Assembly (NCBI RefSeq): GCF_000378125.1
Contig: NZ_KB899242.1
Location: forward strand, 1 to 64,000
Direction: 5' to 3'
Source: Rudaea cellulosilytica DSM 22992
Lineage (GTDB): Bacteria > Pseudomonadota > Gammaproteobacteria > Xanthomonadales > Rhodanobacteraceae
DNA length: 64,000 bases
Position numbers and translations under genes: made by a program. Under the pieces are notes generated by a model that did not search any database, was not told the origin of the DNA, and saw nothing but the letters and a program-made list of their open reading frames with translations. Shown here in pieces: positions 29,237 to 38,201 of the stretch; the stretch's first letter is position 1, and each line of letters begins with the position of its first letter.

Positions 29237-30943
29237 CTATTGGTTTAGCCAAGCAGGCACCTCTTCAGGCGCTAAACCCAAACGCGCGATGATCCTGTCG
29301 TGCTGAAATCCCGTGCGTGTCAGGCCAAAGCACTCTAACGCGTTCCTGTAAAACAGGCCTTCAGGCGTAAGCGTGGTGTCATTGCTGGTGGCTAGCGCAA
29401 TCTCCTGTGGGAAGATTTTCCAGTCCTGCTCTTGCGAGAGCATGACCCAATCGCTGCCGTACATGAGCCGATCACGTAAGCCAGGGTACGCGCTCTCGGC
29501 CGATTTGAGTCGATTGCGAAGATCTGTGCACAAGGGGCTGCCCTGCAATAGACACTCACGCGCCGCAGACCAATACGCGAGGTCGCCGTAAAGCCGGTTG
29601 TTAGGCGCCTTGGCCATGAGCTTTGCAAAATCGGTCGGCCACTGCGAACCCATCTCCGCGATATCGCCGCCGAAATGACCCAGATTAACCAAGGGAGAAC
29701 TAGGCTGGCCGGCGTAACGAGCTAGAAGTGCGCTCCAACCCCTAACGCCGCCAAAACTGTCAGAAGCTGTGTCACGCCCTAAGCTCGCGTTCGTATGTGC
29801 CATCACTGGGACATTGTTCTTTGTGCACCAATCAAAGAGCTGCGCAAGCTTGGCGTCAAGCTGAGTGAGATCGGGTCGTGCGTATTTCGTCTTCACCGGC
29901 GTGTTCGAATTTCCGTACGCAAAGAAACCCATAGGAGGGTAAATCTTCACGCCGATGAAGCCGTACTCCTCGATGGCGGAGACGACAAGGCTGAACGAGG
30001 CACCGTTATCTTTGATGTCAGTCCACGGGTTGTAACTGATAAGTGGCAGCATGTAGCCGCCGGAAAGATGCGAGAGTAGCGACTGGATCTTCATCTGATC
30101 TCGCCGCGCGGAATGGCAGCTGCAATCAAACCAATAGTCGAAATCCACCAGCGCTCCAAAGGCGGCATCGATACCGAACGCGTTATCGCTGGACGAATAT
30201 GCCTGCGAATAAAGGCGCAAGTTCATCCATCGCTCCTGCAACATGTATCCAGCGAATCGAAGTAGTCCTTTTGCCTTCCCATCCGGCGCAGATTTGGTGT
30301 TATTCGCGCTTCGAGCCGTTACGCGAATTCCGGATTGCATGGCGTCGAGAATCGATTCGGGCGAAAGTTCAGGTGTGGAATTGGGGGAAGCACTGCGTTC
30401 CTGGTCATTTTGAGCCGCGCGCTTGAAGGCGGCGTCCGCCCGTTGGCGCACCATCTCGTTGTAGAGACGGTTCGCGATATCTTGCTGCCGAGCATCGATC
30501 TCGTTGTCGAGCGCCTTCTGCATGTCCGTGGCGCTGAAATCCTGAGGAGAGCCCGCTTTCTTGAGCAATGTCGCATACTCGTCTTGCGCGGTTGAAGCGG
30601 TCCCGGCTAGGCTGTCCAGCACTCCCGACAACGCAATCGCGAATGAGCGCGATGGTTCATCCATCGCATGAGCGACAGACTCTGATACAAATCCCGCCAC
30701 GTTTACGTCCGACGCGTTGAAAAAATGAGCGTGCACATCGATGGCGAACGTGGGCTTGCTCGCGCTCCGCACGATGCGTTCTGGGCGCAAGAATCTGCGC
30801 AGTGGTGAAGGAAAGGGGGCGTCCGGTAGAACTGGCGATGGTGGTGAGCGGACCGCGCAACAGCTCCCCAGGCCGACCAGTGGTAACGCGCTCAAGGCGC
30901 ACAGGAATTCACGACGCCGTCTGTCAAGCCGGTCATTGCGCAT
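29237..30943 (-). CDS. Tat-exported metal-dependent amidohydrolase
   Basis: 568 residues, with AGGGGAAG before the ATG. The N-terminus has a twin-arginine motif (RRREFL), a hydrophobic stretch and GSC, suggesting a Tat substrate that may be lipidated. The TIM-barrel hydrolase features are DVHAHFF (HxH metal ligands, near residue 70), VPVMAHTN (His), LVNLGHFGGD (His) and RLMYGSDWVM (Asp), the pattern of amidohydrolase-2 (PF04909) enzymes. A long Ala/Gln-rich helical insert lies between the first metal motif and the rest of the barrel. It begins 26 nt after the protease gene, so the two are probably cotranscribed. Substrate cannot be read from sequence. Confidence 0.85.
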   Translation of the reverse strand: MRNDRLDRRRREFLCALSALPLVGLGSCCAVRSPPSPVLPDAPFPSPLRRFLRPERIVRSASKPTFAIDVHAHFFNASDVNVAGFVSESVAHAMDEPSRSFAIALSGVLDSLAGTASTAQDEYATLLKKAGSPQDFSATDMQKALDNEIDARQQDIANRLYNEMVRQRADAAFKRAAQNDQERSASPNSTPELSPESILDAMQSGIRVTARSANNTKSAPDGKAKGLLRFAGYMLQERWMNLRLYSQAYSSSDNAFGIDAAFGALVDFDYWFDCSCHSARRDQMKIQSLLSHLSGGYMLPLISYNPWTDIKDNGASFSLVVSAIEEYGFIGVKIYPPMGFFAYGNSNTPVKTKYARPDLTQLDAKLAQLFDWCTKNNVPVMAHTNASLGRDTASDSFGGVRGWSALLARYAGQPSSPLVNLGHFGGDIAEMGSQWPTDFAKLMAKAPNNRLYGDLAYWSAARECLLQGSPLCTDLRNRLKSAESAYPGLRDRLMYGSDWVMLSQEQDWKIFPQEIALATSNDTTLTPEGLFYRNALECFGLTRTGFQHDRIIARLGLAPEEVPAWLNQ

Positions 30944-30969
30944 GTTGCTTCCCCTGACTAGTAAGGTTT

Positions 30970-32634
30970 CTAAAACATCGAAGCTACAATTTGATACTCC
31001 TGATTTGGCACACCGCTCAAAGTGAGCTGCCAGGGACCTGCGGCTGGGTTTTCTACAGCACAGCTAGCAACAGAGTCGTCGATTGCGAGCTGACAGGCAG
31101 GTTGTGCACCCGTCGCCCCGACGGAGAACCCAGTCGTCGTGCCTTGACGAGACGTATTCATAGCCACGATAAGGCGCTTGACGTTCGGGGCTAAGGTGAA
31201 ATTGCTCGTCCAAGTCGACGACGCGGCGGATAGCGTGCGGCCCGTAACGCTCATCACAAAACGAGGCGAGTTGTCGATGACTGGGACAAGCGCAGTCGAG
31301 CTGACGGTTGTAGTCGGCAATGCTTTTTGAGCATTTACCGTAATCTCGTCGAGCCAAGGCATATAGGCATAGACCTCGGTATCCATCGCGGCGTCACCCG
31401 GTTCGCAGATGATTCCCGTCGACGTGATACCAGCCAAAAACCAGTTACCATCGTGTTGGATGAGAAGGGGTCCGCCGGAGTCGCCACTACAGGTAGTTGC
31501 GTCCAAAGCATTGAGGGGCTGCACAGCAAAGGTCCAACAGATGAGGCTTAGGTTCTGATAATCATTGCCGCAAGTGCCGGTTGTGAGATTGCCGTAGAAC
31601 TTCATGCCAGCAGCTTTAACAATCGAGAGCGCTTGGTCTGCAGAGCCATCTAATCCCGAGTGATAGCCAAAACCCACGATGCGTGCAGCGCTTCCCGCGG
31701 GCAACACGGCGGTGCGATTAAGAGGAATGGGCGTGACTCCCGCGACGGCATCTTTGAGAATCAACGCCGCTATGTCATAGCGTGGCGCCTGGGTGAACGA
31801 AGGAAACGGAACTGCATGATCGATTTCGTGAATTCCGCCGTGCTGCAAGTAAACAGCGACCGGATGGTCTTGCAAGCAATGCGCAGCTGTGACGACAACA
31901 TTGACGGCGATAAGAGAGCCTGAGCACTCGACTACCCGTCCGCCATTGGGGCCGTTGTAGAGCACAGCAACTGTGGCCGGATAGTCGACAGTAGCCGCGC
32001 CGCGACCTGTTATAAACTCCTGCAATGAGACTGAGCCCACGGTCCCTGGAGTTGTGAATGGATCGTTGAGCGACGAATCGTCACCGGCGATGACGACAAC
32101 CATCTCATTCGGAATCGACACATGTTCAAGTAGAGCCAACGCCTGGCTTGCGGGGGCCTCCTGAATCGTTTTCTTCAGTGCCGTGAGTTGGGCACTATAA
32201 TTCGAAATGTTTGCGGACCTAGTCTTTACACTGTCGATGATGGTCGCGCGTGCGCGATCGGCCTGTCCCGTGCTCCAGGGAACTGCCTCGGCGTTAGCGA
32301 TGAGAGGACCCAGCGACGAATACCGCGCGTCTGTCTTAAAGTAATCCTTTACTACAGATGCAAGCTGGGTGCGATCAGCGGAGCGTGCACGATTGACGAC
32401 AAGGGTTGAACGCGCTGATTCCTTGTTTAGGCGCGCGACAATTGCGTCGATGCGAGCCGAAATCCGGTCCCGGATATCGACATTCGCGGCACGGATCGGC
32501 GGTCTAGGCGTGCCACGTGCAGTGGCCGTGCCATGAATTGGCGCTGTAGGGGGATCGGCCTTTAGGCAAGCTGAAGGTACCCACAGCGCAAGAAGGCTCG
32601 CGCTCATTGCGGTAAGCAATTGCGTGCGGTCCAT
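30970..32634 (-). CDS. Exported trypsin-like serine protease
   Basis: About 554 residues from the ATG at 32634 (GAGGG just upstream); a GTG at 32652 is the alternative. The signal sequence ends in VPSAC, which resembles a lipobox. The first 190 residues are a helical pro-region. The chymotrypsin-fold triad is complete: His252 in TAAHC, Asp287 in RYDIAAL and Ser386 in CSGDSGGP. The C-terminal 100 residues form a beta-sandwich-like domain (FTLAPNVKRLIVAMN to QEYQIVASMF) similar to PPC/P-type domains that follow secreted proteases. It is the first gene of the three-hydrolase run and may process or accompany the other two. Confidence 0.87.
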   Translation of the reverse strand: MDRTQLLTAMSASLLALWVPSACLKADPPTAPIHGTATARGTPRPPIRAANVDIRDRISARIDAIVARLNKESARSTLVVNRARSADRTQLASVVKDYFKTDARYSSLGPLIANAEAVPWSTGQADRARATIIDSVKTRSANISNYSAQLTALKKTIQEAPASQALALLEHVSIPNEMVVVIAGDDSSLNDPFTTPGTVGSVSLQEFITGRGAATVDYPATVAVLYNGPNGGRVVECSGSLIAVNVVVTAAHCLQDHPVAVYLQHGGIHEIDHAVPFPSFTQAPRYDIAALILKDAVAGVTPIPLNRTAVLPAGSAARIVGFGYHSGLDGSADQALSIVKAAGMKFYGNLTTGTCGNDYQNLSLICWTFAVQPLNALDATTCSGDSGGPLLIQHDGNWFLAGITSTGIICEPGDAAMDTEVYAYMPWLDEITVNAQKALPTTTVSSTALVPVIDNSPRFVMSVTGRTLSAASSTWTSNFTLAPNVKRLIVAMNTSRQGTTTGFSVGATGAQPACQLAIDDSVASCAVENPAAGPWQLTLSGVPNQEYQIVASMF

Positions 32635-33033
32635 GAGGCCCTCGGACTTCACTTCAGCGAGATACTTGGGCTTTCCCCTGCGCTCAGGACAGCACTACAA
32701 GCGCGCAATTAAGATGTTGAGCCCGCGATTCGACAGTTGTCAATGACCAATTCTCCGCATTGCCAACGATATCGCCATAAATGCCGATTCTAATGACCGC
32801 AACCTAGCGCGCGCGCCGAAGTTCCTGGTGCGGAGATCGACCGCCTTCGTTGCATTTGCACAATCAGGTCCTTTCAAACTTGCTCGGCGAACCTAAGAGA
32901 CCTAGCAGTCGCGATGTATGGCGACCCGTCCCGCTTCACGGTAGCGAGCAACACAACGCTGCCGCTTTTTTCTCGTGCCGCGGGGTGACGGAATCGGCCT
33001 GCATTCACGTGTGCTTCGGCGGTTGCAGTGAGT
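32635..33033. other. Intergenic stretch between divergent hydrolase operon and AAA gene
   Basis: No coding frame with family similarity or good start signal was found. The divergent promoters of the minus-strand hydrolase run and the plus-strand AAA gene must lie here or just right of it, but I see no clear -35/-10 pair. Confidence 0.4.
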
Positions 33034-33073
33034 GCGGTGATTAGTGAACCTTATCGCGGGTAGGGAAGAGCAG
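33034..33073 (+). repeat. Dispersed intergenic repeat, copy B
   Basis: GCGGTGATTAGTGAACCTTA followed by TCGCGGGTAGGGAAGAGCAG. It matches copies A, C and D and lies about 100 nt upstream of the AAA ATPase start. Confidence 0.65.
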
Positions 33074-33179
33074 GTCTCGACCCGAAGCATACGTTGGGAA
33101 AAGCATTTGTTGCTGCTAGCGTGCACACGGTATGCTCCAAATCGCACCGCAGCAACGCAGCCGCGTCCCGGAGGGGAGG

Positions 33180-34946
33180 ATGGGCACCGCAAGACAGGAC
33201 TTTGAGCGCTTCGTGCGCTGGTTAAACGAGCCAGGGCGTTTAGCACCCGAGAGTGCGCGCAGAATGGCCAACCTGACGCTGGCGAACTTCGATGTTGTGG
33301 CCGCTACGGCTAGGCAACACAACAATCGTTCGCAACTCTTGGCGCGCTTAGCCCGCCAACATCTCGCGGCCACAAGCGCGGACCTTCCGGAGCTCCCCGA
33401 CGCGGCCGCCCAAGGGAAGTGGCCATGGCTTCGGCTACGCTCCCTAACCCTGGGACCGTTCCGCGGCTTTCGCGAGCCGCAGGCCTTCGATCTGAGCAAG
33501 CGAATCGTCCTCTGCTACGGCCCAAACGGCAGCGGAAAGAGCAGTTTGTGCGAGGCGCTCGAATACGCGCTCCATGGAGCCGTCGAAGAGGCAGGCTCGA
33601 AGCGGATCGAGCAACGCGATTACCTGGCCAACATCCACGCCGGCCGCTTCGCCAATCCCACCCTCACAGCCACCGACGCCGAGGGCGGCGAAGTCCAGGT
33701 CGTCGCCGACGAGGACGCGTTCCGCTTCTTCTTCATCGAGAAGAATCGGATCGACAACTTCTCGCGGATCGCCGCGACGCCCCCCGGACGCAAGACCGAC
33801 CTGATCGCAACTCTGTTCGGAATGGATCAGTTCAACGACTTCGCCTCGCACTTCAACGAATCGATGGACGCTGCGCTCACGCTCGCCGCTGAGATGCAGA
33901 TACAGCTCGCCGGTCGCAGGCAAGCGCTGCGGATCGACGAGCTGACGCGCGACGGCGAGGCGGGACAGCTCCGTACCCTAGACGAAGCCGCAGCCGACTA
34001 CGCCGCGGGCGTCGCCGAGAACCTCACCTATGACAAGCTTAAGCTGTTGGTGCTCGGAAACGCGGAGACGCCCAGCCGTCTGCAGGAGCTCGACACAAAA
34101 CTACGCGCGCTGATGCCGGCAGTCACGAACATCTCGCGTCGGATCATCGCCGAGCTCTTCGCCAACGCGGACGCCTGCGTTGTGAGCCTGGCAACCTCAC
34201 AGCGCGGCCTCGACGAACGACGCAGTCAAGTCTCTTTCCGACAGCTCTTCGTCGCGGTGCATGCGCTACGCGCGCAGCACGAAGATCGCTGCCCGGCATG
34301 CCTGACGCCAATCGCCGACGTGGCGAGCAACCCGTTCGAGCGGGCGGACGCAGGCTTGCGCGAGCTTGAAGAGCTCGCGAGACTCGAAGCCGAACACGAT
34401 CGCCTGCAGCGTGCGGTAGTCGAGGCAAGTCGCTCCTTGCGAGCTAGCCTACACAATCTTGAAGAGCTCTTGGCGAGTGAGGGCCAGGCGGACTCGCTGA
34501 TCGGAGCCTACCTACGAGCCCTACCTCGCAACCCCGACGCTCCCGGTTGGTGGATCGCTGTGTACTCCCCGGAGGCCGACGAGACCGGCGCGACGCCGTC
34601 GCTCGAGCAGATTTTTGGCGTAGCCGATCAAGCCGCCGAGCGCGACGAGCGCACGCGCGAGGCATTGCGATTGCGCGACGAAGATCTAGCCGAGCAGGCA
34701 CGGCTGAATGACGCCCGTGTCTGGATGGCAGAGCACGATGTTCGCCGTCGCCAGGTTATGGAAAACGCCGCGCAGGCCCGAGCCCGCATCACGCAGTGGG
34801 AAGAAGCTAACGCCGACCTGATCAGGCGCGCAGGCGAAGAAGAGCAGGCCAACATGCACGATCGGCCCATCAAGGAGGCCTACGACAGCTTCTACGGCTT
34901 GCTTGATCGTCACCTGCCACAGCCCAGAGTTCGTCAAGGATGTTGA
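33180..34946 (+). pseudogene. AAA/SMC-like ATPase, N-terminal part of a broken gene
   Basis: The start at 33180 has GGAGGGGAGG directly upstream. The fragment has a helical N-domain, then the ATPase: Walker A GPNGSGKS with Lys at residue 120, coiled-coil-like arms, and a CPAC motif at about 371 resembling a zinc hook. The ABC signature and Walker B expected before the H-loop are absent. After EAYDSFYGLL the frame runs into unrelated residues and stops. The following overlapping frame resumes with the H-loop of the same family. I infer an internal deletion of roughly 100 codons plus frameshift that destroyed ATP hydrolysis. Intact relatives are RecF/OLD-like defence-associated ATPases. Confidence 0.75.
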
Positions 34947-35472
34947 GAACCACTTGCCGCGGGATCTCCGAGACGACTGTCACCAATACGTCCTGCTGCA
35001 CCACCGCGGCGACTATCAACCACGCGTGAACCCGCCGGGCACTCAAAATTATCTGGCGCGCGCAAGGGAAGCCATCGACGGACGCTTCAACGCTCGCGAC
35101 GCGCTCTCATTCGCGCGTAAGTCACTGGAGATGCTCGCCCACAAAGCTTGGAAGTGGCTCGAATCGCATCGGGTGGGCAACATTTCGGTGCAAATCGAAG
35201 GGCCCGGCAAGGAGCCACAGCTATATGGACTGTGCACGGCGTTGCGCAGGAAGCTAATGGACGCACGCACTTTCGCCCACGACAGTAAAGCGCCGCTGCT
35301 TGAGAACCTGAACACGATTCTAGGCATCCCGGAGGATAACCTGGTCTGGACCCTCCTCAACAAGGGCACGCACGAAGAGCCAAACCGGGATGATTTCGAC
35401 ATGGCTCATGTCGAGACTGTCCTCGCCGTCCTCAACAACGTTGATGTGTTGGAGCTCCGACCAAACCGTTGA
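34903..35472 (+). pseudogene. AAA ATPase, C-terminal part of the same broken gene
   Basis: In the +1 frame relative to the previous fragment, this frame opens with LIVTCHSPEFVKDVENHL, the H-loop region that normally follows Walker B in these ATPases. A helical tail follows with NKGTHEEPNRDDFD, a motif I associate with the C-terminus of this ATPase group. It has no Shine-Dalgarno and cannot bind ATP by itself. The 44-base overlap marks the junction of the presumed deletion. Confidence 0.7.
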
Positions 35473-35565
35473 TCGCGCCGGACGGTGGCATAAGCGGCTG
35501 CTCGCAAACTCGGCAATCGTCGCCTACGTGGGTTAGCCAAGTTGGGCTAGAGATGTCTGCTTATG

Positions 35566-35634
35566 GGCCGTCTGCAGACACTGGGCAAGCGGGGCAGGGC
35601 GATTAGCTATTCTTATCGCGGGTAGGGAGGGGCA
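35566..35634 (+). repeat. Dispersed intergenic repeat, copy C (extended)
   Basis: Core GGGCGATTAGCTATTCTTAT then CGCGGGTAGGGAGGGGCAG, preceded by GGCCGTCTGCAGACACTGGG shared with copy A. It lies between the broken AAA gene and the convergent DUF2235 gene. Confidence 0.65.
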
Positions 35635-35700
35635 GTAGGCTGGTTTGACCGCTACAAAAAAAATGTACCGGAAACAAGATCACTCCGTCCCGGTCGCTCA

Positions 35701-37125
35701 TCACGATCCTTGGTAATACTGGTCCACTCCAGGATGCGTGCGCAGTGGTTCGGGTCGATAGGGCCGCCAGGTACCGCACTGTAAAACGCGCGCCAGTGCA
35801 AAGCGCTCATAGACCGTCGGGTGCAACTCCCCCTCGTCAGCGACCACGCGCGCTTGCGTCGGCCAGGACAGTTTCCACGGCAACCAAGAAGGATACTTCT
35901 CGCGCAGGCTTTCGACTTCGGAGTGCTGCATGCCAGCCGGATCGGGAAAGGTATGCAGCCGGGTTTCGTCCACAATCACTGGATCCGGCAACGCGGTGGC
36001 TTGCTCCTTCATCCAGCGCAGTGAGATATCCGACAGTCGGGACTCTTCCTCGGGATAGCTGCCCCCGACGTCGGAATGGTTACCCGCAAACCAAACCTGG
36101 GCGAGCTGGATTGGCTCACCGGGGTTGACTGCGCGCTGCGCGAAATGCGATGAGCCCCACTGGACGCGTGGAAAGTCCTTGCGTGTCTCGTCAATCGACA
36201 TCGCATGCCGAATGTAGTTGATACGCTGATCGAGATAACCATCGTAGTTTTTCTTGGACCAGCGTGCGAAATGAAAATGAAAGTTGCCCTTATTTGGAAA
36301 GCCTCGAATGTATTTGAAGGTCGACAAAAAAAACATCGCACTGGCGATGACAGCCTGAGCGCCTAAGACTACTCCGAAACTTGGAAGGAAGCCGAAACCC
36401 CAAAAGACCTTCCCGATCCAGCCGATTGCAGCGGCTAACGCGGCGCAGAATGCAATCCAAAGCATGATGATGATGACCTGTTGGAATGCCGAGATCCCTA
36501 GCGCTGCCACTGCATCAAAAACACCGATGAAATAGGGAAAGACATCTCCACGGTTTGGATCGTCGCCTGCCTTGTATTTCTTGCGAAAGCGACGCGCTTG
36601 CTCTTCGCGCTCGGGCTCATATTGCTTCCGCGGTTTGCCCGCACCGTGATCGTAGACTCTCGTCACCGCCTCAACTGCGATGGCCCGCAACGCACGTCCG
36701 GAGCGCGGTAGCGGATTTCCTTTTCCATCCTGAGTCGGCACGCCGCAGAGATTGAGCACGCCGGCGACATTGCGCGCGGTGTAGGCACCGCGACTGAACC
36801 CGAAGAGATAAATGCGATCGCCCGGCTCATACACGCGAAGAATCGCTTCGTAGCAGTCGGCGACATTCTTGGAGATGCCCAACCCCGCGGCGGCCCCTGC
36901 TAAGGTGCGAATGCGATCCCACCAGCCGAAGTGGATACCCTTTTTTTCAGATGCAGTGCCTAAGCCCTGGTGATAAAACGCCAGTTGATGCGCAGGATCG
37001 ATGGGACTCTCCGGGCCAATGCGTGTCGCGCGAAACAGCTTGTAGACATTGCTGATCTCCTGATCGGGTTTTAGACCGCCTGCCTGGCCGGTCCCATCCG
37101 CAAAAATCAAAATGTTCTTGGCCAT
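35701..37125 (-). CDS. DUF2235 alpha/beta hydrolase with two membrane helices
   Basis: 474 residues from the ATG at 37125 (AAGGA 5 nt upstream), which also avoids overlap with the WYL gene. It starts with AKNILIFADGTGQ, the family opening. The nucleophile elbow GFSRGAYTAR places Ser111; AGNHSDVGGSY supplies the Asp, and a His near LHPTVYERF the third triad member. Two hydrophobic helices (IIIMLWIAFCAALAAAIGW and GVVLGAQAVIASAMFFLST) sit mid-protein. Family knowledge: DUF2235 includes Tle1-type phospholipases. Here it follows the WYL regulator by 31 nt and faces away from a ubiquitin-like operon, so a membrane-attacking effector role is plausible. No type VI secretion gene is present. Confidence 0.88.
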   Translation of the reverse strand: MAKNILIFADGTGQAGGLKPDQEISNVYKLFRATRIGPESPIDPAHQLAFYHQGLGTASEKKGIHFGWWDRIRTLAGAAAGLGISKNVADCYEAILRVYEPGDRIYLFGFSRGAYTARNVAGVLNLCGVPTQDGKGNPLPRSGRALRAIAVEAVTRVYDHGAGKPRKQYEPEREEQARRFRKKYKAGDDPNRGDVFPYFIGVFDAVAALGISAFQQVIIIMLWIAFCAALAAAIGWIGKVFWGFGFLPSFGVVLGAQAVIASAMFFLSTFKYIRGFPNKGNFHFHFARWSKKNYDGYLDQRINYIRHAMSIDETRKDFPRVQWGSSHFAQRAVNPGEPIQLAQVWFAGNHSDVGGSYPEEESRLSDISLRWMKEQATALPDPVIVDETRLHTFPDPAGMQHSEVESLREKYPSWLPWKLSWPTQARVVADEGELHPTVYERFALARVLQCGTWRPYRPEPLRTHPGVDQYYQGS

Positions 37126-37156
37126 TGGTCCTTGCCCCTGGTAATCGTGATGATCG

Positions 37157-38068
37157 CTACGACGTGGAAAAACGTGCTTGGGAATGTTCACTAGCGCTTC
37201 TGAGTTGCTTCAAGAAGGGGACAAGCTCGTCACGATTTATCAGGACGATCTGCTGCTCCTCCGGTGGTTTGTCCACCGGAGTGTCTAGTCCAAGCCGGCG
37301 CAAGAGATAGTAGGCGAGTGCTTGGCGCGTCTTCACAACCAGTCGGTCATTGGTCATGCCATAGTCAAGTGCCAGGATGCGTTTGCGATTGTCATCTAGC
37401 GCGGGATTAGGGCCGATGATCACGGACAGCTCACGCTCCCACTCGTCGTCGGGCGGCGGTTCCGACATCGGCGCCACCGCGGTTGCCAAATTGAGAATCC
37501 TGGCAAACACGAAATCGCGAAAATCCTTTCGAAGATAGCAGTAGGCGCGCACATGCCAGCGATAGCCGTCGTAGGCCAAGGCCCGCGGACTGATCACGCG
37601 CACGGTCGGATCCGGCCGCGTCATGGTTTGGTAGTGGATGCTAAGTACGCCGCGATCGTGAATTGCATGCAACACCGTTCGAAGGGCTCCGGGTGACACC
37701 ATTCGCGTTGGATGGCGTACGACGTCCGCGTCCGGGACCCAGCCCAGAAAACTAATGTCCGGCGAAATCATGCTGGTACTCAGCGCATACAACTCGGCCA
37801 GATACCGGCCGCTGCTGCCGTCGGTTAGAACTGGCCGAAACTCCGAACTAGCCAGATAGGACTTTTCGGTGCGGTCGTAGACCATATTGCCGGGGGCTAG
37901 GGCCTGGTATTCCGACAGGTCTAACGATGCTTGGGGAACGGAAATCTTGAAGAACTCAGTGATTTCCTTGCGGTTGATCCGGCCGAGCCAGCATAGGCGA
38001 GAGTCGATAAATTCAAGGCGTCTTGCCTGCCCCCAGCGCCCGCGCTTAGTGTCATCCGAAGCTAACAT
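37157..38068 (-). CDS. WYL-domain transcription regulator (BrxR/CapW-like)
   Basis: 303 residues with an N-terminal winged helix (about 15-65, RINRKEITEFFKISVPQASLDL), a WYL domain (about 125-210; LSIHYQTMTRP, ISPRALAYDGYRWHVRAYC) and a C-terminal extension containing DYGM. This layout is that of BrxR/CapW-type repressors, which control phage-defence loci and are thought to sense a ligand through the WYL domain. It is divergent from the MBL/E2-E1-JAB operon across 133 bp containing an inverted repeat, and upstream of DUF2235 in one transcript. It probably represses both arms. Confidence 0.88.
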   Translation of the reverse strand: MLASDDTKRGRWGQARRLEFIDSRLCWLGRINRKEITEFFKISVPQASLDLSEYQALAPGNMVYDRTEKSYLASSEFRPVLTDGSSGRYLAELYALSTSMISPDISFLGWVPDADVVRHPTRMVSPGALRTVLHAIHDRGVLSIHYQTMTRPDPTVRVISPRALAYDGYRWHVRAYCYLRKDFRDFVFARILNLATAVAPMSEPPPDDEWERELSVIIGPNPALDDNRKRILALDYGMTNDRLVVKTRQALAYYLLRRLGLDTPVDKPPEEQQIVLINRDELVPFLKQLRSASEHSQARFSTS

Positions 38069-38115
38069 ATTGATTTAAAAGTATTTATAAAAATGATAAC
38101 ATCGCGCACAATGAA

Positions 38116-38145
38116 TATACCCATCTATTGAATCATGGTATTATA
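38116..38145. promoter_or_regulatory. Candidate operator between divergent WYL and MBL genes
   Basis: TATACCCAT (38116-38124) and ATGGTATTATA (38135-38145) form an imperfect inverted repeat around a 10-nt spacer. GGTATTATACC (38138-38148) is itself nearly palindromic. The A+T-rich intergenic region is the only place for both promoters, so binding by the WYL protein is likely. Confidence 0.45.
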
Positions 38146-38201
38146 CCTCTACCGCTCCGTGACCGGTAGTAAGCCACGGCTCCATTCGCAGGTGCCCCTT
38201 C

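Noticed and set aside
35701-37125. Type VI secretion lipase effector (Tle1)
   Set aside because: DUF2235 fold fits, but there is no VgrG, PAAR, adaptor or immunity gene nearby; the WYL regulator is the real partner.
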